A stretch of DNA of 64,000 nt from Ostrinia nubilalis (Eukaryota; Arthropoda; Insecta; Lepidoptera; Crambidae): contig NC_087117.1 of NCBI RefSeq assembly GCF_963855985.1, positions 6,521,001-6,585,000 of the forward strand, written 5' to 3'. Each line of letters begins with the position of its first letter. Position 1 is the stretch's first letter. Positions 19,332 to 64,000 of this stretch are shown in pieces. The notes under the pieces were generated by a model, which was given only the letters and a program-made list of their open reading frames with translations, did no database searches and was not told where the DNA came from. The position numbers and the translations under genes were made by a program.

Positions 19332-19922
19332 GTAAGTATTTTTTACAAGCTTTTGTAATATAATTTTTAAGTTTTGCGGACTTTTACCTACGTACCTATG
19401 TTGAAGTAATCTTTGAAATTGCTCTCGATTTAGAATGAGCGTGGTACAACACTAGCTATTTGGGTTGAGTAGAGTAGGGTTTCGTGATTGAGTGGTTCCG
19501 TAGTGATAATTGTTAAAAGTGTAATGTCTGGTAGCTATAGTTCGTGTGATGTATCTGTAATCTTTGCAGTGGTCTTTGGGTGGTAGAAGGGCGATTGTAC
19601 CTAATGATGGTGACTGCAAAAGATAATTTGCTTTAGTGGATTAGAATAAAAAAAATCTGAAGGTAAGTGGTAGATTAGTCATTAGATTTGTAAGATTTGA
19701 ATCTGTTGCTAGATTAACACTATTTCATGTGCGTTTATATTTTTTCCTTGGTTTTTCTGAAAAAAGCGACTATCGTGACACCTGTCAATTTGACATGTGT
19801 AAAACTGATCGTTCTCAAACCGGGTTTCGCTTTGTTTACCGCGTCTACCGTGCCCTCCCGCCGCTGGCGAGGTTTGTGAGTGTTATTTTGGAGAACGGTG
19901 GTCGCCAAGGGACCTCCAGCCT

Positions 19923-20007
19923 ATAATACTCGGCGAGGCGACGCGCATCTGTCGTTCTTCCGAATAGCATCCGCAGCCAGCCAGCGGCTTCCTTGCCGAG
20001 TATTATA
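19923..20007. repeat. Inverted repeat just before the first CGP acceptor
   Basis: ATAATACTCGGC (19923-19934) is complementary to GCCGAGTATTAT (19996-20007), 12 bp perfect with a 61-base loop. It ends 19 bases before the acceptor at 20026. Confidence 0.75.
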
Positions 20008-20026
20008 TGATGGGTGTCCTTTGCAG

Positions 20027-20646
20027 CGGCGGCCTACTGCGGCTCGTCGGCCTTCGGCCCGGCGCTGACCGGCCGCACAAGTATCCTCTGTTGCGGCGAC
20101 CAAACTGGCTCAGTGCGCTGTTACGCTGAGAAAAAAGATGACGAGAAAAAGGAAGGAGCGTGTCCGTCTTGCGGCTGCCCCTCCTGCGGGCCCTGCTGCC
20201 CCTGCGGCCCGTGTGGGCCCTGTGGACCTTGCGGCCCATGTGGCCCATGTGGACCCTGCGGACCCTGCGGCCCGTGCAGATGCCCATGTCCCTGCGGCCC
20301 TTGCGGACCTTGCGGCCCGTGTGGTCCCTGCGGGCCTTGCGGGCCATGCGGGCCCTGCGGCCCCTGTGGACCGTGCGGCCCTTGTGGACCCTGCCGATGC
20401 CCTTGTCCATGCGGCCCGTGTGGCCCCTGCGGCCCCTGCTGCCCTTGCCCCTGCCCTCCAAAGCCGAAGAGCGCAAAGTGCGAGTGCGCTGCTTGCGCGG
20501 GCTGCGCTTGCTGCGCCACGTGTGGGGCCCCGCAGCAACAGATGGCGCAACCGCCGCAGCCTGCTGCGCCTGTGAGGCACGAACAACAAGAACGCAAGAA
20601 AGACAAGCTCTCCTCACGCATCACTGGGGTCAAGGTCAACCCATGA
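20027..20646 (+). CDS. Cys-Gly-Pro repeat protein 1 (terminal exon)
   Basis: Acceptor TTTGCAG|CG; with the leader exon it gives 243 residues. After a short region ([18 protein letters not shown], then [13 protein letters not shown]) come about 30 C-G-P-C type units with two CRCPCPC interruptions, then a Cys/Ala stretch, a Gln/Pro stretch and a basic tail (ITGVKVNP). There is no Met before the repeats, so translation must start upstream. The nearest known relatives are the Drosophila Mst(3)CGP sperm-tail proteins; mammalian SMCP of the sperm mitochondrial capsule has a similar composition. A male-germline structural role is inferred from composition, and mitochondrial location from the leader only. 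Confidence 0.7.
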
Positions 20647-20747
20647 CAACTTGAAGAAACATCCTTAGAATAATTTGACTTGCCCTTTTGAATTACGCTC
20701 ACAATTTCAATCATTTGATATACGTTTGTTTTGATTATTTTTATTTC

Positions 20748-20753
20748 AATAAA
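20748..20753 (+). promoter_or_regulatory. Poly(A) signal after CGP exon 1
   Basis: AATAAA about 100 bp after the stop codon, before the second CGP acceptor. Confidence 0.65.
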
Positions 20754-20852
20754 TATTCTGTGTTACATTCTGTTTCATTTCGCCAGTCTAACTAATTTAG
20801 GAACATATTCAGAATTTTAATCGAGGTGAATAGCATAACCATACCTTTGCAG

Positions 20853-22087
20853 CGAAGGCAGTGCTATGCCGAAGCTTGAAGGATGAGAAAAGGGCCCTCT
20901 GCTTGGGGTACACGAAGATCGGCAATTCGAAGCGACTGTCACCGGTGCGCAGGCGACAAGAGCCGCGCAGGGCGCTGCCAGTGCGCCTCAGCATCTCGTG
21001 CCCGACGATCGTTCCAGAGACGAGGCCGAAGATTCGCGTAGCCGTCCGGCACTTCAGCCCTCCCCGAACGAGACCCGCGAATGCCCTCGCGTCGCCATTT
21101 CTCGCAAACTGCGGCAACCTCTTGCAAGCGACTCAAGTCGCAGCCATGTCCAAGCGCTCCTACTCGAAACCCTGCAACTGCGGGTGCCCCTGTCCCTTCC
21201 CCTGCGGACCCTGTGGCTGCCCTGGCGGATGCAACTGTCTCCCCCCACCCTGCAACACCCCTCCTCGTTGCATCCAATACATGACCGGCTACTACTACTA
21301 TCCTTATGGTACTTGGTTCTGCGGACCGTACCACGTGACTGGAACCTGCTGCCCCGTCGGACCCTGTGGACCTTCGTGCGGCCCGTGTGGCCCCTGTGGC
21401 CCATGTGGGCCTTGCAAATGCGGGCCTTGTGGTCCTTGCTGCATCTGTCCTGCGGCTGTCTGCCCTATGCCCGTCATGAGCACCCCGAGTCCTTGCGCGG
21501 CGACGGCGTCGGCGCCTCCTCCAGTCCGATCCGGTGTAGTTCCCGGCAACCAAATCAAATATCCCTTGTCACAAGATAACACCCGGCAAACGAGCAAGTC
21601 GTCTGGCATTGCGAGATTCTTCCCCTTCAATAATGCTGCTATGGACCCTTCTCGAGGACCAATAGATCCCAAACGCCACTTGCCCACCGCTACAGTCCTT
21701 TCTTCTTTCATGTGCCCGTACAGCACCCAAGTTAGACCAGACTCTCCGTTCGACGACTTGTTCCCGCGACCCCAGGTTGACCGCCCCAAATCGGCCAGCA
21801 ACACCGCCAGTCCCAGCCAGGGTTACGCTCCCAACAATAAGAGCTTCACTGACACTTCCATCCAAACTAGATTCCCTGAATTAGACCCCAAATACAAGAG
21901 CCCACTCCACCTTAAGGCATCCAGGCAGTGCCCCCCTCTTGAGAAGCCCAGGACTATCATGACTCAGGAACAGAGAGACAGGCCTAGATTTAAAGCTGGC
22001 GCGTTTGACTATGCCTCCATCCCAAACTATAGGAACCCATACCCGCGTCCTAACATCAATGCTGAGTTTAAGGCATACGAATCTTAA
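20853..22087 (+). CDS. Cys-Gly-Pro repeat protein 2 (terminal exon)
   Basis: Acceptor CTTTGCAG|CG. The frame is open from the acceptor through 97 codons before the first internal ATG (21145), so the region before the ATG is probably coding; 411 codons from the acceptor, 448 with the leader. Order: basic N-terminal part with RLSISCP, then CNCGCPCPFPCGPCG, the block [18 protein letters not shown], a short CGP array, and a long Pro/Ser-rich, cysteine-poor C-terminal half. The aromatic block and the SISCP motif recur in protein 3. There is no ATG between 20760 and 20852, so a local first exon is not evident; starting at 21145 is the alternative. Likely sperm structural protein by composition. Confidence 0.65.
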
Positions 22088-22253
22088 TCCCCAACTATGA
22101 CTAACTAGGTTGAGACTACAATCCTTACTAGACCTTCCCTGATCGTGACTTATTAGGCGAGACTAGACACTCGGATAACGATGCCTAATACTTAGCCAAA
22201 GTAACACCGACCACATCTTGCAATAGCTCTGTAACGAACGCGCTCATAAGTGG

Positions 22254-22259
22254 AATAAA
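22254..22259 (+). promoter_or_regulatory. Poly(A) signal after CGP exon 2
   Basis: AATAAA about 165 bp after the stop codon, 90 bp before the third CGP acceptor. Confidence 0.65.
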
Positions 22260-22351
22260 CTATCAACCTACAAACGATAGTTTCATTTATATCTAGCCCT
22301 CTTACTTAGTGAGATTGTAGGATTGTCATTACAGTACACTCATCCTTTCAG

Positions 22352-24024
22352 CGAATGTCGCCACGAAGATGGGCTTGAGAGAGCACATAAATAAGATTCA
22401 GCTAGAGCCGCCGCTGATCAAATTCATGCAGACCAGGCCACAGCTGGAGGAAGAGTTGCCTCGGAGGGCCGCGGCCACGCCACGCCAGAGCATTTCCTGT
22501 CCGAACCTGTTTAGCCAGAGGACCCAGGAAGACGGCGCACCACATTGCGATCACTTGCCGAGAACACACTCTGCACTCTTCTACGAGGAACAGAAATGCC
22601 CGAATTACTACAGACACCCCCCTGGTGTAATGCAACACTGTCTTTACTCGGAATCGCCACAAGCTGCGCCGGAAATAGAACCAGAATTGATTGGGACGAG
22701 CCCCGTCGATGATGCCCTAGCGAGGCTTTGCACGAGTACAGTTTGCGGCTGCGGTTGCGGTTGTGCAGCGCCCTACGGCTGCGGGTGCGGCTGTGGTCTC
22801 CCGCCGCCCTGCAACACCCCCGCGAGATGCGTACAACACATGACTGGATATTACTACTACCCGTACGGAACCTGGTTTTGCGGACCGTATCACATACAAA
22901 CGGGTCCCTGCCCTTGCGCTGGCCCTGTTAGACCCGGCGGTCCCTGTGGGCCGGCGCCGCCCTGCCCTGGTGGACCATGCGGCCCTCTCGGATTGGGGCC
23001 CTGCTCTCCCTGCGGTCCTGGATGCTGTGGTCCGTTCGGCGGTCCCTGCGGCCCATGTGGGCCTTGCGGACCATGTGGCCCATGTGGGCCTTGTGGACCT
23101 TGCGGACCGTGTGGACCTTGCGGGCCTTGTGGGCCGTGTGGGCCTTGTGGTCCTTGCGGGCCTTTCTGCTGTGTACTTCCTGACGTGCTTGATATTTGCG
23201 GCGTATGCGGACCCTGTGGCTGTGGACCGTGTGGGCCCTGCGGACCCTGTGGACCTTGCGGATGTGGTCCTTGTGGGTGCGGGCCTTGCGGATGTGGATG
23301 CGGCCCTTGCGGATGTGGCCCCTGTGGATTTGGGTGTGGCCCCTGTGGATGCGGCCCATGTGGATGCGGTTGCGGACCCTTTGGATGTGGACCTTGTGGA
23401 TGCGGATGCGGTTGTGGGCCTTGCGGCCCGTGCGGCCCCTGTGGCCCGTGCGGGTGTGGGCCATGCGGGCCGTGTGGGCCTTGTGGATGTGGCCCTTGCG
23501 GTTGCTGCAGCGGATGCTTCTGCGGTCCGTGTCTAAGTTGCCAGTGTCCTCCAGTCCCCGTCTGCGGCCCGGTCTCCCCCGGCGGTCCATGTGGCCCTAC
23601 AGGCCCGAGCGGTCCAGTCGGGCCTTTACCGAAGTGCTGCATCGTCGGTTCGTGTATGGCGACGGATCCACTCGCGAAAGAAAACGAAGTTTGCTTCTGT
23701 GACAACTGCCGAGCGGCTAGAACGGTGGCCTCTGAGGCGAAGAATCCAGAGATCATAACTTCGAAGTCATTACCGCTGCCTCCCCCTCCAAAATACGACC
23801 ATAACCCGAACATCATCAGGACACAACCATACAGCAAGGTGAAGCCAAAGTTCCACCATAAGACGGTGCCTCCTTTCAGTACGGTTCTCGCAAATTACTT
23901 TTCGACGCAATCCGGCAAAGTTGGTGCTGAAAAAGCGATCAAAACCATCCAGGAGTTGTCGCAATACAAGAAACCTCAAAAAGCTAAGATCTCAAGATTC
24001 CCCATAAGCTTTATGAAGACATAA
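22352..24024 (+). CDS. Cys-Gly-Pro repeat protein 3 (terminal exon)
   Basis: Acceptor CCTTTCAG|CG, in phase with the leader; in-frame ATG at 22369 could also serve as a start (551 residues). With the leader it would be 594. Order: N-terminal part with [10 protein letters not shown], a Cys/Gly patch, CNTPARC and [18 protein letters not shown], a long C-G-P array of about 200 residues with CGCG variants and one hydrophobic break ([15 protein letters not shown]), then a cysteine-poor basic tail ending RFPISFMKT. Closest to protein 2 in architecture. Relation to insect CGP sperm-tail proteins is inferred from composition. The opposite strand reads as a collagen-like GPQ ORF; that is an antisense artefact. 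Confidence 0.7.
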
Positions 24025-24112
24025 GTTCACAAATTGGATATTTTATAAGTAAATCAGTATTTTATGTGCCACCCGATTCCAGATCCGATGTACTTAACGA
24101 TAAGCAGAAAGC

Positions 24113-24118
24113 AATAAA
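24113..24118 (+). promoter_or_regulatory. Poly(A) signal after CGP exon 3
   Basis: AATAAA about 90 bp after the stop codon. Confidence 0.6.
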
Positions 24119-24149
24119 AATGGTTTATACAAAGCAATTATATTTTTTA

Positions 24150-24830
24150 TTTCGAGAGGGACACTGTAGAAGGGTCATCACTATAGGAAGAGGGACACTA
24201 TAGGAGGACACTATAGGAGGAGGGATACTATAGGAGGAGGGACACTGGGGACACACTGTAGGAGGGACACACTGTAGGTGGAGGGACACGCTGTAGGTGG
24301 AGGGACACGCTGTAGGTGGAGGGACACGCTGTAGGTGGAGGGACACGCTGTAGGTGGAGGGACACGCTGTAGGTGGAGGGACACGCTGTAGGTGGAGGGA
24401 CACGCTGTAGGAGGAGGGACACGCTGTAGGAGGAGGGACACGCTGTAGGAGGGACACTATAGGAGGAGGGACACTGGGGACACACTGTAGGAGGAGGGAC
24501 ACACTGTAGGTGGAGGGACACGCTGTAGGAGGAGGGACACGCTGTAGGAGGGACACGCTGTAGGAGGGACACGCTGTAGGAGGGACACGCTGTAGGAGGG
24601 ACACGCTGTAGGAGAAGGGACACGCTGTAGGAGGAGGGACACGCTGTAGGAGGAGGGACACGCTGTAGGAGGAGGGACACGCTGTAGGAGGAGGGACACA
24701 TGTAGGAGGAGGGACACGCTGTAGGAGGGACACGCTGTAGGAGGAGGGACACGCTGTAGGATGAGGGACACGCTGTAAAAGGAGGGACATGCTTTAGGAG
24801 GAGGTATATACTGTACTAGGAGGGAGGGGC
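24150..24830. repeat. Minisatellite, unit 15-21 bp
   Basis: About 35 tandem units of GGGACACGCTGTAGGAGGA with variants (GGTGGA, ACACTATAGGAGG). Open frames on the minus strand (SLLLQRVPPPTACP repeats) come from the tandem structure and are not called as genes. Degenerate units trail to about 25030. Confidence 0.9.
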
Positions 24831-25090
24831 ACTAGAGAAAAGGACACTCCGTGATGGACTGATCAGCTCTGTGGAGGACTGGGACACCATAATTATAGGC
24901 TTGGGACACTGCATGTAACACCAGGACACTCCAAGTAGGACTGGGACACTGTTGGCAAAAGCCCTAATAGAAGAGAAGAGAGGAACGCTCAGGAGAGGTG
25001 CCTCACTGTAGGGATAGGGACACGCTGTAAAATACTGTGGGAGAGAAGGAAGCTACTAATGGGGGATACAGACGTAGAACAGTGGGTCTA

Positions 25091-25264
25091 GACAAAGTGC
25101 AAATTATAATCGCAAACCAGTCGATAAGTGGTCGAAAAGCCCCTTTTTTGTATGGAGTTTTGACGGATTCGATTTTAGACAAAGTGCAAATTATAATCGC
25201 AAACCAGTCGATAAGTGGTCGAAAAGCCCCTTTTTTGTATGGAGTTTTGACGGATTCGATTTTC
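25091..25264. repeat. Two direct repeats of 87 bp
   Basis: GACAAAGTGCAAATTATAATC to GGATTCGATTTTA occurs at 25091-25177 and 25178-25264, near identical. Between here and the TCERG1 start (25911) no repeat or gene is recognised; it is AT-rich and should hold the promoter. Confidence 0.85.
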
Positions 25265-25910
25265 GATTCGATCAAAAAGTGCGTTTTGTCTAGGGGGGCA
25301 GGAGACTTTTTTTAAACATTTTCGATACATCATACGTCGATTATAATCGGATTAAATTTCACATTCGAGTTGATAATCGTTTCCATGAGGTTCGTTCGTT
25401 TAATCGATTTTGTAAACGTTTTTTACACATTTTGCTAATTTATTATTTTATCCAGTAGGTTATTATTTTTATTTGAAGTAGGTATTCTTATTTATTTATT
25501 ACCTACTTGTTTAGCTGGTCCTTAAAATCTGGGATGATTTTCAGATAAATATTAGTGGAAATCGGTATGCAAGATTCCCAGTTATTAATATTGATTTCCC
25601 GTAACATTAATTTTTATAGCTGGTTCCCAATGAGAGTCATATTAATTTTTTATTGATTAAACTTCATCGTTATCAGTAAAAACTTAATTAATTTCAGCCA
25701 CCGTGAAAATCGATTGTCGATTAGACAACCATGTCAATCGACAAAACAAATTGACTTGTGTCAATCCCTAGCAGAGAAGCCGTCGCACGCCGCCATTTTG
25801 CGTGAAAATTTGATATTCCGCGGTATTGATGTGATGTGATTTTTCGCAAAAAACAAACTGAATAGTGATGAAGACTTAGTGATTTGTGTTCAAGGATTAT
25901 TTAGCTAACA

Positions 25911-62975
<37,065 letters not shown>

Positions 62976-63154
62976 GTAAGTGTTTGTATACTTATTAGTG
63001 TGAATCGTTTGGAAGAATTTTAATCGAAAGGTTAAGCTTTTTGAATTAACATTAACATCATCATGCTAACAGTTTTGCTAGACACAGGTTTTGACGGCGT
63101 CAAATTGTTCGTGACATTTAGTGACCAAAAAGTTCGCAACACGTCTTTGTTGCG

Positions 63155-63340
63155 ATGACGGTTTTCGCGAATGAAAGATCGCTAGATGGCGGGACGTGGA
63201 TGTGGGGTCTGACTGCTGCGTGATTGGTGGATTTTGACATATCTGTCAATGTCATGTCAAAAATAACCAATCATGCAGCATTTGGACCTCGCGTCTACGT
63301 ATTGCCATCTGGCGGATTTTTCAATCGCGAAAACCCTCAT
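63155..63340 (-). mobile_element. Palindromic MITE (family B), right of TCERG1 exon 10
   Basis: Near-perfect reverse complement of 62103-62290. After it, 63341-63890 is AT-rich with nothing recognisable. Confidence 0.8.
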
Positions 63341-63892
63341 TGGAATAAGGTTGGGTTGTCAATTTTTTGGCCACAGGTGTTGCGAATTAATTGACCCTGA
63401 CAGTAATAATTTAAATTCTAACATTTTATGCCTCCAGTTTTTTTGTTTGAGTCAGTTAATGTCTAGTTTTCGATCATAGTGATTTAATTGCAATTTTATT
63501 TGGTACTTGACATGCGTTTATTTGTACAGAGTCCAAACGTGTGTTAAGTTACTTTAATAATAAGATTAAAATGTGATTAGAAATTCATAAAAGTTTGCAC
63601 CAATAGACTCTGACAGTTTGTCAAAAGGTAAGTAGATAATTACGTCAAATATCGGCGACATTAAACAGATTCAACTCTTTTATTGTCTTTAAGTAACGAG
63701 TATTTCGATTTCTCTTTTTTTTGTATTTAAGTCACTAAAGAGAAAGGTTTGTAGTTCAGAACAAAGCTAAAAAATCAATCAATGTCAAGCATAGATTATA
63801 GCATAAAACCTGTGACGAGTGTGAGAGATTGAATCGATTCGTTGTCTTGTAACTTCAGTATCGATGTTTGAGGTTTTGTTCCCCAGTCGACG

Positions 63893-64000
63893 AAGCACAT
63901 GATGTCGTGCCCTGCGTGCCCAAACAACACGCAGGAAGATTTAATGAAGGCTACTGACAACGCCACTCTTGTGGCGGAGTTTTGGGCTGACGCTGTGTAG
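63893..64000 (+). other. Unassigned short open frames at the right edge
   Basis: After a possible acceptor (TTCCCCAG) one frame reads MMSCPACPNNTQEDL and runs to a TAG at 63998-64000; a second frame reads VDEAHDVVPCVPKQHAGRF then stops. Neither fits the expected third WW domain of TCERG1 and neither is recognised. It may be a transposon edge. Confidence 0.2.

Noticed and set aside
22890..23837. 315-residue minus-strand ORF reading like collagen (GPQGPHGPQ)
   Set aside because: It is the exact antisense of the Cys-Gly-Pro codons of CGP protein 3; the 9-base period makes several frames open. Same for 20121-20714 minus and 21304-21804 minus.
24125..24790. Minus-strand ORFs of repeated SLLLQRVPPPTACP
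   Set aside because: Product of a tandem minisatellite with few stops; no start context, splice sites or family match.

Overview
This is an insect nuclear genome window, most likely from a moth or butterfly. The basis is split genes with GT/AG introns, a ZAD zinc-finger gene, cysteine-glycine-proline (CGP) proteins of the kind known from insect sperm, and a very dense load of Helitrons, foldback MITEs, hAT MITEs, tRNA-headed SINEs and RTE/jockey/CR1-like fragments that look lepidopteran. The species cannot be told from the sequence. Exon joins were built by hand from splice sites and reading phase.

Layout: (1) About 1-7.6 kb, minus strand: WDR74 (Nsa1-type WD40 ribosome-assembly factor), six exons visible, C-terminus off the left edge. 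Its introns hold truncated copies of exons 4 and 6, and a 3-kb decayed Helitron sits inside one exon-6 copy. (2) 8.4-16.9 kb, plus strand, divergent from WDR74: a ZAD-C2H2 zinc-finger gene of eight exons (467 codons), with extra decayed or truncated copies of exons 3, 6 and 7. (3) 19.2-24.0 kb, plus strand: a CGP-repeat locus. One small first exon encodes a mitochondrial-presequence-like leader. It is followed by three large terminal exons, each rich in Cys-Gly-Pro, each opening with an AG|CG acceptor in the same phase and each with its own AATAAA. (4) 25.9 kb to the right edge, plus strand: the N-terminal half of TCERG1/CA150 (WW-FF transcription elongation and splicing regulator), ten exons visible with two WW domains; the third WW and the FF domains lie beyond the window.

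TCERG1 introns are full of repeats: a 12-copy array of truncated WW1-exon copies in intron 3; an intact two-ORF jockey-type LINE (50211-54920) nested in a TIR element with a piggyBac-type MITE; long palindromic elements at 29.1-30.2, 31.2-33.3 and 60.7-61.7 kb; and several hAT MITEs with clear 8-bp target duplications.

The theme most worth following is repeated local duplication of exon pieces in three of the four genes. The copies usually lack the 3' splice site and 5' part of the exon but keep its end and the 5' splice site (or the stop codon). The second is the CGP locus, whose phases are compatible with one leader exon serving three alternative terminal exons.
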